Shown here: positions 46,067 to 54,169 of the stretch, piece after piece
Layout of the letters: each line of letters starts with the position of its first letter
Numbering within the stretch: position 1 is the first letter of the stretch
Assembly (NCBI GenBank): GCA_964422365.1
Contig: CAYRAV010000013.1
Coordinates: forward strand, 1-63,032
Reading direction: 5' to 3'
Source of the DNA: CAYRAV01 sp964422365
GTDB taxonomy: Bacteria; Bacillota; Clostridia; Lachnospirales; Lachnospiraceae
Length of the DNA: 63,032 nucleotides
The notes under the pieces: model-generated
Told to the model about the DNA's origin: nothing
The model's database searches: none
Seen by the model: only the letters and a program-made list of their open reading frames with translations
Translations under genes and position numbers: made by a program

Positions 46067-46651
46067 ATGAATAAAGGAAGAATGAAAATATCATTCAACT
46101 CACCTGTTATTTTGGGCTTTTCTGGAATATGTCTAGTGGCATTAGTCTTAAATTTTCTGACAAGGGGATTTGCCAATAACTTATTATTTAGTGTCTATCG
46201 TTCTTCGCTTTTAAGTCCATTTACTTATTTTAGATTGATAGGACATATTTTTGGACATGCTAGCTGGTCGCATTTTATCGGAAATATGACATTGATTTTA
46301 GTATTAGGACCATTATTAGAAGAAAAATATGGCTCAGCTAATACTGCCTGTGTGATTTTCTTTACAGGGCTTATTACAGGGTTTGTACATTTTATGTTTT
46401 TTCCACATATACAACTGCTAGGTGCCAGTGGCGTGGTATTTGCATTTATTCTGCTATCTTCCTTTACAAGTATGAAGGAGGGAGAGATACCATTAACTTT
46501 GATTCTTGTAACACTGATTTATATTGGTGGCGAAGTTTATGATGGAATTTTTGTCAGAGATAATATATCAAATTTGACTCATATTTTAGGAGGTGGAGTA
46601 GGTGCAGGATTTGGATATATGATGAATGTATATCAGAGAAAGGAAATTTAG
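46067..46651 (+). CDS. Rhomboid-family intramembrane serine protease
   Basis: 194 residues with six membrane helices. HIFGHASWSHFIGNMTLI gives the oxyanion-side His/Asn, GASGVVFAF carries the catalytic Ser, and LTHILGGGVGAGFG carries the catalytic His. The compact size is that of the bacterial 6TM core. GGGGGGAAAATTT directly precedes the ATG at 46067; the longer in-frame start at 45989 has no ribosome site. It cleaves membrane-protein helices; target unknown. Confidence 0.88.
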   Translation: MNKGRMKISFNSPVILGFSGICLVALVLNFLTRGFANNLLFSVYRSSLLSPFTYFRLIGHIFGHASWSHFIGNMTLILVLGPLLEEKYGSANTACVIFFTGLITGFVHFMFFPHIQLLGASGVVFAFILLSSFTSMKEGEIPLTLILVTLIYIGGEVYDGIFVRDNISNLTHILGGGVGAGFGYMMNVYQRKEI

Positions 46652-46709
46652 AAAACAAGTTTTAATACAATTTTCATTTGTTTTAGAGTTGTTTTTGTTT
46701 TATAAGAAG

Positions 46710-47639
46710 TTATTTTAACAGATTCAGAAAATTTTGATTTCCAATCACACGAATCATAGGTCCAAAGGATAGTATCTCAATCAGTAATTCTGTTTCTGCA
46801 CCTTTATTATAATAGATGAAACATTCATAAGTGTTTTCATCTATTTTTTTTGTATTTTTTTCATAGTTGGAAAACTGCAGCATAGTACGCTCCAGGGCAT
46901 TTCGTTCGTTTTTGATAATAAGGTGTACTGGTTCTTTGTAGTAGGAATGTTTGATTAATCGGTTAATATTAGGACGCTTTTTCTCGTATTTATCCAGTAG
47001 AGTAACAGTTTCAATCCGGTCTAGATTAACAGTTTCGATTCTGGGTGACTTATTATGCCGGTTTTCTAAGGAGAGCAGGCGGAATTTATTATTTTTCATG
47101 GAATATTCTAATCTGCATGGAATATACCAGTGACGGATTCTGTTTCCCGCTCTGGAATGATATAAAATATCTACATGTTGTTTATTTTTAATTGCAGTAA
47201 CAAGTGTGCGGAAATTATGTATGTATGCAGGGTTAGAAAAATCATCTTTATCTGAAAAACGGTCATAGTAGTAAAAATTTTCTGGTGTCCATAGTGGTAT
47301 CACATCCACAAATAGTTCCATAAGAAACTGAACTTGCTCTTTATCAAGAAACAATTGTATTTTCTCATCGAAAAGAATTGATTTTAAAAAAGAAGTCTGC
47401 AAAGAAGTCAGTGGTACGTAAAAATCACTATTGATTTTAGAAAGAAAAACAGTATCTTCTTTCTTTAATAGATTCCATTCTCCGCTTATTAATTTTGGAA
47501 CAATAAACAATGCACTTTCTTCATACCCTAAGTTTTGCATATAGGTATATAAATCTTTTTGTGTGGCATATTTTCGTGTATCAAGTATAGATTTTAATAC
47601 TTGATAGTAGCAGTTGTATAGTTCTGAAAATAATTTCAT
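46710..47639 (-). CDS. WYL-domain regulator (second of a pair)
   Basis: 309 residues, no membrane segment. The C-terminal half has the WYL-type beta sandwich pattern (IKNKQHVDILYHS, RHWYIPCRLEYSMKNNKFRLLSLENR, LDRIETVTLL), although the literal WYL triplet is not kept, and ends with a WCX-like domain (ETELLIEILSFGPMIRVIGN). ATG at 47639 follows AGGAGGT. It lies 44 nt downstream of its larger paralogue in the same operon and diverges from rtcB. WYL regulators are thought to sense ligands such as nucleotides or nucleic acid. Confidence 0.72.
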   Translation of the reverse strand: MKLFSELYNCYYQVLKSILDTRKYATQKDLYTYMQNLGYEESALFIVPKLISGEWNLLKKEDTVFLSKINSDFYVPLTSLQTSFLKSILFDEKIQLFLDKEQVQFLMELFVDVIPLWTPENFYYYDRFSDKDDFSNPAYIHNFRTLVTAIKNKQHVDILYHSRAGNRIRHWYIPCRLEYSMKNNKFRLLSLENRHNKSPRIETVNLDRIETVTLLDKYEKKRPNINRLIKHSYYKEPVHLIIKNERNALERTMLQFSNYEKNTKKIDENTYECFIYYNKGAETELLIEILSFGPMIRVIGNQNFLNLLK

Positions 47640-47683
47640 ATGATTACCTCCTAGAATATGCATTTTTTGATAAAATGGAGTTG

Positions 47684-48916
47684 TTAAACATGATACATCT
47701 GATACATTGTTTCTAAATCATGTTCAATACGTGCTTTCAAATTAGAATGTTCTGTTTCAATATCAATGATTCGTCCAATAAAAGAACGAATCCACGGTGC
47801 CATTTCGATTGCATCGAATACATCTTTTTCATAGATAAACACATTTTCTGCAATTTTTGTAATTGTACCATTTTTTCCTTCCCGTTGTAAACGGTTCAAG
47901 ATGTATTGTTCTGATTCTTCGTTAATGGATAGGGTTAATTTCACATGTTGTATGTAACTGCGATTATCGCTTTGAAAAGAAACACCCCATGCCTTGTTGC
48001 GGTTACGGTTTAGTTTTTCTAAAATTGTATCAAAATCAGTACAGTGTTCTAGTAAATTTACTTCCTTAATATAATCTAACCGAATGCAGAAGAAACGTTT
48101 AGGCTGCTCATAATACAGACAAAGGAAACGGCGTCCGGTTTTTGTACTAATGAAAATTTGAAGAGGAATACAGCAAGTGACTTGTTTTCTGCTGTTTTTG
48201 CTGCTTTTGATTGTTATTTCAATCCGTTGCTTTTTTCGCAGGGCCGTTAAAATGGAGAGTAATATTTCGTCTTCTAATGTATGTACAAAAAAGCTGTGTT
48301 TCACACGAAAAAGTCTGTTTTCTTCTGATATGGTATCTAAAATAGTGTTTCCTAAAAAGCCTACTGGTGCAGATAACTGATAAAATTTTAGGGCATCTGC
48401 CAGGGCAGGGCATTTTGAAAGTGTTTCTTTAAAAGAAGAATTCTTATAATAAATGATTTTGTGTCCTTGTTTTTCCTTATGAAGTAATCCTTCGTTTTCA
48501 TATTCATTACATTTTCGCCTTACCATTTGTGTCTCAAAAAGAACACCATATTCATTTAAAATGCTGTCTGTAAGTTCTTCCACTGTTTTTCCTTCCGTTG
48601 TGTTTAGATAATCCAAAAGAAAAAAGTGGAGCATAATATCATTGTCTGTAAAACTTTTGGTTTTCCATACATTATAAAGCGGATTGGTATCTAAAAGGTT
48701 ACTGTCAATGGCAAGAGAAATATTTTTTCCATTACTTGTGTAATCTTTTTTAATAAATTTTGAAAGCCAGCTTTCAATCCGCCTCCGTTCATTATCATAA
48801 GTACGAGGACTTTTTTCTTTAAATTCGCCTCTGGTTTTAAAGCCATATACGAAAAAGTCACGAACATATTCGCGGCTTTTAGAGAAAGATTTGATCAGTT
48901 CTTTAAATTCAGACAT
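47684..48916 (-). CDS. WYL-domain regulator (first of a pair)
   Basis: 410 residues. N-terminal helical region (RTYDNERRRIESWLSKF and LEELTDSILNEYG-like VEELTDSILNEYG, MVRRKCNEYENEGLL) with a probable winged helix near 130-165, then the WYL core (ALRKKQRIEITIKSS, IPLQIFISTKTGRRFLCLYY, FFCIRLDYIKEVNLL) and a WCX-like C-terminus (AENVFIYEKDVFDAIEMAPWIRSFIGRI). AAAGGAGG precedes the ATG. It is transcribed divergently from rtcB, whose upstream region contains a palindrome that may be its operator. Confidence 0.75.
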   Translation of the reverse strand: MSEFKELIKSFSKSREYVRDFFVYGFKTRGEFKEKSPRTYDNERRRIESWLSKFIKKDYTSNGKNISLAIDSNLLDTNPLYNVWKTKSFTDNDIMLHFFLLDYLNTTEGKTVEELTDSILNEYGVLFETQMVRRKCNEYENEGLLHKEKQGHKIIYYKNSSFKETLSKCPALADALKFYQLSAPVGFLGNTILDTISEENRLFRVKHSFFVHTLEDEILLSILTALRKKQRIEITIKSSKNSRKQVTCCIPLQIFISTKTGRRFLCLYYEQPKRFFCIRLDYIKEVNLLEHCTDFDTILEKLNRNRNKAWGVSFQSDNRSYIQHVKLTLSINEESEQYILNRLQREGKNGTITKIAENVFIYEKDVFDAIEMAPWIRSFIGRIIDIETEHSNLKARIEHDLETMYQMYHV

Positions 48917-49025
48917 GTGGATAAAAACCTCCTTTCAGGTGCAGAAATGGTTTGAAACTATATCTATCATAGCACATTTTAGAATTTTATAAAAGTATTG
49001 TAATTTTTTCATATTGTAACCAGAT

Positions 49026-49189
49026 TGGAGTGTGTTTGGAAATTCACTGCCATAATCTGCACCCTCTGCTTTGTGTGTATATTTGCCCAAATTCATTCAA
49101 TCCAGCCTGCTGCACATCATGAATCTAGAGTGAATCCCCACAAATTGTGACACACATTTTGTAACAAGCAATTTTTCAACACGCTTTAG
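49026..49189. repeat. Repeat family A copy in the rtcB upstream region
   Basis: TGGAGTGTGTTTGGAAATTC at the left, CAATTTTTCAACACGCTTTAG at the right, with the common interior. It occupies most of the 48917-49305 gap and separates the WYL promoter side from the rtcB leader. Confidence 0.75.
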
Positions 49190-49210
49190 AATTTATAGTT
49201 CGCAACTTTT

Positions 49211-49236
49211 TTGAAATGATAAATTTTCCATTTCAA
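49211..49236 (+). promoter_or_regulatory. Palindrome upstream of rtcB, candidate operator
   Basis: TTGAAATG (49211-49218), 10 nt, CATTTCAA (49229-49236): a perfect 8-bp inverted repeat about 70 nt before the rtcB start. It could bind a dimeric regulator such as the divergent WYL protein. I did not find a second copy nearby. Confidence 0.4.
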
Positions 49237-49305
49237 GGTATGATAACAACATCACAGATCAACAGTTTCAGACATGAAAAATGTGTTATAGAAAGGATGA
49301 GGGAG

Positions 49306-50538
49306 ATGTTTGTAGTAGCAAATGAAAATACAAAGGTTCCAATGAAAATATGGCTAAGCGGGGCAGACAAAATAGAAGAAAGCTGTTTGGAACAGGCATA
49401 TCATTTAGCAAATCTTCCATTTGTACATAAGTGGGTGTGTTTAATGCCTGATACCCATACAGGAAAAGGAATGCCTATTGGAGGTGTTATTGCAGCAAAA
49501 GATGTGATTATTCCAAATGCAGTGGGTTCTGATATTGGATGCGGCATGGTATTTGCAGCAACTAACATAAAAGCAGCAGATATCAAAGAAATTCAGACAG
49601 GCAATGGAACCATGATACAATCAATGGTTGGCAATATCATGCGTTCTGTGCCAATTGGAGTAAATAAATTTAAAACGAAGCAGGAATCAGCAGTTTTAGC
49701 CAAAGCAGCAGAGGAGATGGAGAAATACAACGAAAATAAAGAGCTGATTCATTTAATAGAAGAAGCATATTATCAGGTAGGAACACTTGGAGGCGGAAAT
49801 CATTTTATTGAATTGCAGGAAGATGAGGAAGGATATTTGTGTGTTATGATTCATTCGGGAAGCCGTCACCTTGGAAAGGAAATCTGTGATTATTTTCACG
49901 ATAAGGCAAGAGCATTAAATATACAATGGCACAGCAGTGTGCTGGAAGAATACAGGCTTGCGTTTTTACCTGTAAACACAAAAGAAGGAAAGGAATATAT
50001 TAACTGGATGAATCTGGCACTTGATTACGCAGAAGAAAATAGAGCACATATGTTAGAAAGTGTTTGCAGGATTGTAAAGGAGCAGATTGAGAAACAGATA
50101 GATGTTACAGTAGAATTTACAGATCACATCAACTGTCATCACAATTATGCGGCATTAGAAAATCATTATGGAGAGAATGTATGGGTGCACCGAAAAGGGG
50201 CGACCAGAGCAAGGGAAGGGGAAAGAGCAGTTATTCCTGGTGCAATGGGTTCCTATAGTTATGTAGTGGAAGGCAAAGGTAATCCAATGACTTTTTGTTC
50301 CTCTTCTCATGGAGCAGGAAGAAATTATTCCAGAAGCGGGGCGAAGGCAAATTTTTCTGTAGAAAAAGTCATGGTAGATTTGAAAGAACAAGGTGTTGTT
50401 CTTGGAAAAAGAAATAAAAATGATGTAGCAGAAGAATGTAGATTTGCCTACAAAGATATTGATGAAGTAATGGAACAGCAAAAAGATCTGGTTACACCAA
50501 TCAGAAAATTAAAAACAGTTGGTGTGGTAAAAGGATAA
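49306..50538 (+). CDS. rtcB: RNA-splicing ligase RtcB
   Basis: A GTP- and Mn-dependent ligase that joins 2',3'-cyclic phosphate (or 3'-phosphate) RNA ends to 5'-OH ends. About 410 residues with MPDTHTGKGMPIGG, the metal Cys in GSDIGCGM, GTLGGGNHFIE, HSGSRHLGKEI, HRKGATRAREGE, and SSSHGAGRNYSR, whose His forms the RNA-ligase GMP adduct. The frame opens earlier at 49216, but that codon lies inside the palindrome; 49306 follows AAAGGATGAGGGAG and starts at the usual MFVVANENTKVPMKIWL. It sits between WYL regulators and a tRNA-like RNA plus slipin gene. Confidence 0.95.
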   Translation: MFVVANENTKVPMKIWLSGADKIEESCLEQAYHLANLPFVHKWVCLMPDTHTGKGMPIGGVIAAKDVIIPNAVGSDIGCGMVFAATNIKAADIKEIQTGNGTMIQSMVGNIMRSVPIGVNKFKTKQESAVLAKAAEEMEKYNENKELIHLIEEAYYQVGTLGGGNHFIELQEDEEGYLCVMIHSGSRHLGKEICDYFHDKARALNIQWHSSVLEEYRLAFLPVNTKEGKEYINWMNLALDYAEENRAHMLESVCRIVKEQIEKQIDVTVEFTDHINCHHNYAALENHYGENVWVHRKGATRAREGERAVIPGAMGSYSYVVEGKGNPMTFCSSSHGAGRNYSRSGAKANFSVEKVMVDLKEQGVVLGKRNKNDVAEECRFAYKDIDEVMEQQKDLVTPIRKLKTVGVVKG

Positions 50539-50689
50539 TGCTGGTAACCTGCAAAAGGCAGGATTATCATAGATGAAAGGTTATACTATACATGAGTATG
50601 ACAGAAAATCTGTTGCTCTGTGGTGCCGGCATAATTATGCATGGTATACCGTATAACGTTTCTTTGCACTATTTTGGATATAGCTGCAA

Positions 50690-50825
50690 AATATAACGTG
50701 GTGTCAGTGGTTCAAATCCACTACGGAATTTTCCGTTAGCTCAGCTGGGTAGAGCACCACTGGTAGCCGGAATACGGCAGATGGTTCGAATCCATCAATC
50801 AAAGTACCTGCCACGTACTTTAATC
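50690..50825 (+). ncRNA. tRNA-mimic RNA with permuted cloverleaf (Y-RNA-like candidate)
   Basis: Hand folding gives, in order: GTGGT (50698-50702); GTC; a T-arm AGTGG-TTCAAAT-CCACT (50706-50722); ACGGAA-TT-TTCCGT (50723-50736), an acceptor-like stem closed by TT; TA (50737-50738, like U8/A9); a D-arm GCTC-AGCTGGGTA-GAGC (50739-50755); ACCAC (50756-50760) pairing with GTGGT. This is a tRNA opened at the anticodon and closed at the acceptor end. Next come GCCG-GAATA-CGGC, a second T-arm GATGG-TTCGAAT-CCATC (50780-50796), and a hairpin AAAGTAC/GTACTTT (50801-50821). Bacterial Y RNAs are known tRNA mimics; expression and exact ends here are inferred. Confidence 0.6.
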
Positions 50826-51141
50826 TCATAAATGTAGAATTATCTTTTTGTAGGTGCATGCAGCTGTCTTGCAGTTACATTGCAATTTATAATATTGCTT
50901 GTAAAAATGGGGATACCGTATTCAACTTATTGTATGACATAAAAGAAATCACAGGATTCTGTAAGAGTTTTATTGTTACAGAATCAAGTTGCCGCCAATG
51001 CAGATTTTATTTGTATAAGGCAGCAGGTTTCGGACGCCTTGTACATTAAGCAATCCTTAACCAATTTTCCGCAATATGATAAAAACAAAAGGATAATTCT
51101 ATATGAAACACAGAGCATATGAAAAATATGGGGGAATTTTA
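50826..51141 (+). other. Structured gap between tRNA-like RNA and slipin gene
   Basis: No gene seen. It holds a perfect 10-bp hairpin GATTCTGTAA/TTACAGAATC (50955-50985). TACCGTAT at 50913-50920 also occurs at 50647-50654 before the tRNA-like part. The transcript may continue from rtcB into the slipin gene, or carry a second RNA. A CCTGC/GCAGG hairpin also follows the rtcB stop at 50548-50562. Confidence 0.45.
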
Positions 51142-52251
51142 ATGAAAATGATAGTAATAAAAGAAAAACAGGCAGGATATGTAATAAAAAATGGCATATT
51201 TGTGAAAATGATTACAGCAGGAAAATATTTCTATCCAAAGGCACTAGGATATGAAGTTATAATAGAAGAAATGCTAGGAGAAACAGAGGGCATAGAGCTG
51301 CCATATGAAGTGCTGATAAAAGACAAAAAATATAAAGAATCTGTTATTCGTTTTCAAATACCAGATGGTTCGATTGGATTAATTTATGTAAATGGGATAT
51401 TGAGAACATTTGCAACAAGAAAAGAATACATATTTTGGAATGTATATGAAACTTATGACATAAAACTTATTTCTATGGAAGAAACAGAAATAAACAAGAC
51501 AATAACAAAACAGATGCTTTCTGTTATTCCAAGAACGTATTATACTCAAATATGTGTGGAAGAAGGGGAAACAGGATTATTGTATTACAACAATATTCTA
51601 CAGCGACAGTTAGAACCTGGTATTTATTACTTTTGGAATTACAAAGTAGCTGTTACTTATAGAATTGTAAGCCTTAAGTTGAATGAACTTAATATAATTG
51701 GACAGGAAATTTTAACAAAAGATAAGATAGGAATTAGAATGAATGTAGTATGCTCCTATAAAATCACAGATGCAGTGGGAGTGGCATGCCAGATTACAGA
51801 TCTGGCAAAACAATTGTATTCCTATATCCAGTTAGTAATCAGGGAGTTAGTTGGAAATTATAAATTAGATGAAATATTAGAGCAGAAAAGTAAAATTTCG
51901 GAAGAAATATATGAGAAGCTGAAGAAAAGAGAAACAGAACTTTATGTAGAATTTCTTTCATCAGGAATAAAGGACATTATCTTACCGGGAGAAATAAGAG
52001 ATATTATGAATACTGTACTAGTTGCAGAAAAAACTGCTCAGGCAAATGTTATTACAAGAAGAGAAGAGGTTGCATCTACCCGGTCTTTACTTAATACTGC
52101 AAAATTGATGGAGGAAAATAAAACATTATATAAATTAAAAGAATTAGAATATCTCGAAAAAATCTGCACGAAGGTAGGAGAAATATCTGTGAATGGAAAT
52201 GCAGGACTAATTGAACAATTAAGTATGTTAATAGGAGACAGACAACCATAA
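51142..52251 (+). CDS. Slipin (SPFH/band-7 stomatin-like) protein
   Basis: 369 residues of the bacterial slipin type seen beside RtcB/RtcR operons: IVIKEKQAGYVIKNGIFVKMITAGKYFYP at the N-terminus, repeated as EEGETGLLYYNNILQRQLEPGIYYFW near 150. The SPFH core has DKIGIRMNVVCSYKITDA, and a C-terminal helix is rich in ANVITRREEVASTRSLLNTAKLMEEN. No clear membrane helix. GGGGGA 7 nt before 51142 is preferred over the upstream ATG at 51103. Slipins form oligomeric scaffolds; linkage to RNA repair is known by gene neighbourhood. Confidence 0.85.
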   Translation: MKMIVIKEKQAGYVIKNGIFVKMITAGKYFYPKALGYEVIIEEMLGETEGIELPYEVLIKDKKYKESVIRFQIPDGSIGLIYVNGILRTFATRKEYIFWNVYETYDIKLISMEETEINKTITKQMLSVIPRTYYTQICVEEGETGLLYYNNILQRQLEPGIYYFWNYKVAVTYRIVSLKLNELNIIGQEILTKDKIGIRMNVVCSYKITDAVGVACQITDLAKQLYSYIQLVIRELVGNYKLDEILEQKSKISEEIYEKLKKRETELYVEFLSSGIKDIILPGEIRDIMNTVLVAEKTAQANVITRREEVASTRSLLNTAKLMEENKTLYKLKELEYLEKICTKVGEISVNGNAGLIEQLSMLIGDRQP

Positions 52252-52252
52252 A

Positions 52253-52365
52253 ATGCTTGTTACAAGATGTGCATCACAATTTGTGGGGGGATTTGGTCCA
52301 AATTCATGAGGCATAACAGGTTATATTGAATGAATTTGAATCAAATATCTGCACAAAGTGGGGCA
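52253..52365 (-). repeat. Repeat family A, partial inverted copy
   Basis: GCTTGTTACAAGATGTG, CACAATTTGTGGGGGG, then CCAAATTCATGAGG match the family A interior in reverse; both terminal ends are missing. Confidence 0.65.
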
Positions 52366-52370
52366 TACAT

Positions 52371-52408
52371 CTTGTACAATTGTTTCTGCATGGCTGAATT
52401 GTTACATA
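52371..52408 (-). repeat. Repeat family B, half copy
   Basis: CTTGTACAATTG followed by TTTCTGCATGG and CTGAATTGTTAC is the right arm of family B. It is fused directly to the partial family A copy. Confidence 0.6.
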
Positions 52409-52433
52409 CAGTTTGAAAAGAATCAAATAGTAC

Positions 52434-52462
52434 TTGACAATTTATATGAAATTATATAATAT
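52434..52462 (+). promoter_or_regulatory. Promoter of the SGNH hydrolase gene
   Basis: TTGACA (52434-52439) followed by TATAAT (52455-52460, 15 nt) or TAATAT (52457-52462, 17 nt), about 45 nt before the ATG at 52505. Confidence 0.55.
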
Positions 52463-52504
52463 ATAAAACATATAGAAATAATATGAATTAAAGGAGAGGG
52501 TGCT

Positions 52505-53173
52505 ATGGGTTCGGTGAAAAATATATTATGTTATGGAGATTCTAATACATATGGATATCGTCCTGATGGAATGGGCAGATATGGAATTGATATAAGATGG
52601 ACAGGAATTTTACAAAAAAAATTGGGAATAGGGTATAAGATTTTTGAAGCAGGATGCTGTGGACGAACTACAGTGCTGGATGATCCTTACAGACCATACA
52701 AAAATGGAAAAGATTTTTTACTGCCTACTTTAGAGATAGCAGGTCCGGTTGATTTACTTGTACTGATGCTGGGAACAAATGATTGTAAAAGTGTATATGG
52801 GCAGACAGCAGAGCAAATCGGTTCAGGTATCAGTGAGTTGTTAGAGCTTATAAAAAACAATCCAAAGTTTAATTTGGGAACTATACCAGAAATTTTATTA
52901 ATATCCCCGCTTCATTTGAAAGATTCTGTTTGGAAAGAAAAATTTGATTTGGACTTTAATGCAAATTCAGTACAAGTCTCTAAAAAGTTAAAAGAAGTTT
53001 ATCAAAATATTGCAAAAAAAGAAAAATGCTATTTTCTGGCAGCATCTGATATTGCAGAAGCAAGTATGACAGATGGAGAGCATTTGGATGAAACAGGGCA
53101 TAAAAAGATAGCAGAATCATTGGAAAGAAAAATAAGAATTATTTTTAAGGAAAAGCAGTATAAAGCAGCATAA
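52505..53173 (+). CDS. SGNH/GDSL-type hydrolase (arylesterase-like)
   Basis: 222 residues with block I CYGDSNTYGYRP (catalytic Ser), block II Gly near AGCCGRTT, block III LGTNDCK (Asn), and block V DGEHLDETGHKKIA (Asp/His). This matches the cytosolic SGNH arylesterase subgroup. There is no signal peptide. Substrate likely acyl or acetyl esters of carbohydrates. AAAGGAGAGGGTGCT precedes the ATG. It is monocistronic, ending before a strong terminator. Confidence 0.9.
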   Translation: MGSVKNILCYGDSNTYGYRPDGMGRYGIDIRWTGILQKKLGIGYKIFEAGCCGRTTVLDDPYRPYKNGKDFLLPTLEIAGPVDLLVLMLGTNDCKSVYGQTAEQIGSGISELLELIKNNPKFNLGTIPEILLISPLHLKDSVWKEKFDLDFNANSVQVSKKLKEVYQNIAKKEKCYFLAASDIAEASMTDGEHLDETGHKKIAESLERKIRIIFKEKQYKAA

Positions 53174-53328
53174 AAAAGGATAGTTATGAAGCAAGCAAAC
53201 GGGTTGCTGATGGTTTGGATATATGTTATACTATTATAGCTATAAAATATAAAGGGTTTTCTTATTTAGCAGCAATCAGCAGAAAGATAGAAAAACATAT
53301 TATAATAATCAAGAGAAACAGGATATGA

Positions 53329-53371
53329 TAAAAAGAAACTCTTAGCATATGAACTAAGGGTTTCTTTTTAT
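53329..53371. terminator. Bidirectional terminator
   Basis: AAAAGAAACTCTTAG (53331-53345) pairs with CTAAGGGTTTCTTTT (53354-53368) with one mismatch; an A-run on the left and T-run on the right serve the converging SGNH and XRE genes. Confidence 0.8.
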
Positions 53372-53392
53372 AGATAGAATGGAATTGTATTG

Positions 53393-53851
53393 TTATTTAC
53401 GAAAACGTTTGGAGCGTATTTTAAGAAATTCGATGATGTCTTCCTGATCAGCATTAGGCAGATTCTGAAAATAGAATATCAATTCTTTTTCTTTTTTGTT
53501 TAAAAATTTTAGTTTTTTATTGTTATCAGGATTGCTTGTATATGCTAAAAACTCTGTCAATTCATCATTAAGATAGGCAGAATTAGAATGTGTAATTTGA
53601 TAATATTCTTCTGCAACTACATTTGTTGTAATGATGTAGCAAAGCAATTCATCAGGAGGAATGGAATATAGTCTGGCAATTTTATATAAAATGGATGCAC
53701 TTGGTGAATTTCTCCCAGTTTCATAATGAGAATATGCCTGACGGGAAATATCAAGATAAGAAGCCAGGTACTCCTGATTGTATCCATGTAGATTTCGAAG
53801 TTTTCTTAAGCGTTGCTGTAATGTTTCCTTATTATTGGTATCCTTACTCAT
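53393..53851 (-). CDS. XRE-family helix-turn-helix regulator
   Basis: 152 residues. The N-terminal HTH_3 domain (LRKLRNLHGYNQEYLASYLDISRQAYSHYETG, residues about 14-50) is followed by YSIPPDELL and an acidic helical tail. GGAGGCTATC precedes the ATG at 53851; the long open frame upstream (to 54232) is hydrophobic antisense sequence with no ribosome site. It diverges from the methyltransferase gene. The 53852-54169 gap shows only repeat F. Confidence 0.88.
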   Translation of the reverse strand: MSKDTNNKETLQQRLRKLRNLHGYNQEYLASYLDISRQAYSHYETGRNSPSASILYKIARLYSIPPDELLCYIITTNVVAEEYYQITHSNSAYLNDELTEFLAYTSNPDNNKKLKFLNKKEKELIFYFQNLPNADQEDIIEFLKIRSKRFRK

Positions 53852-54087
53852 GATAGCCTCCTTATATTTGTTATTATAGGTAGAAAAGAAACCAGATAGG
53901 ATAGAAATGATAGCAATTGCAAAACGATTAAATATAACAGATAGCGGATAGAGGCATAAAGTGCTATGAATGATTGGAAGCAGATCGAAGAGTAGAACAT
54001 TGATTTTTCTGTCAGTTTTTTGAAAAAGAGTAGAGAAAAAGCGATAAGAAGGTTTTATAAGGTCAGAAGAAAAATAGAAGAAAGGGA

Positions 54088-54150
54088 AAATTATGCAAAC
54101 ACATATCTTTTTTGTGTTTGTACCTATCAAAAATAAACAGGTTTGTGCTT
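54088..54150. repeat. Repeat family F, copy 1
   Basis: TTATGCAAACACATAT, TTTGTGTTTGTACCTATCAAA and AACAGGTTTGT (the middle piece split for length) recur in variant form at 54964-55030 and 60958-61021. It sits just before the methyltransferase start; CTATCAA/TTGATAG at its end can form a 7-bp hairpin. Confidence 0.45.
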
Positions 54151-54169
54151 GATAGGGTTGGTGCAAATA

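Noticed and set aside
50731..50800. An ordinary tRNA gene (D-arm plus second T-arm)
   Set aside because: No anticodon arm fits between D-arm and T-arm (only GCCG-GAATA-CGGC), and the bases before the D-arm do not pair with those after the second T-arm. They pair instead with the stretch after the first T-arm.
50858..51049. 63-codon open frame between the tRNA-like RNA and slipin
   Set aside because: No ribosome site, low-complexity Cys-rich product, and it spans the 10-bp hairpin; structured RNA is the better explanation.
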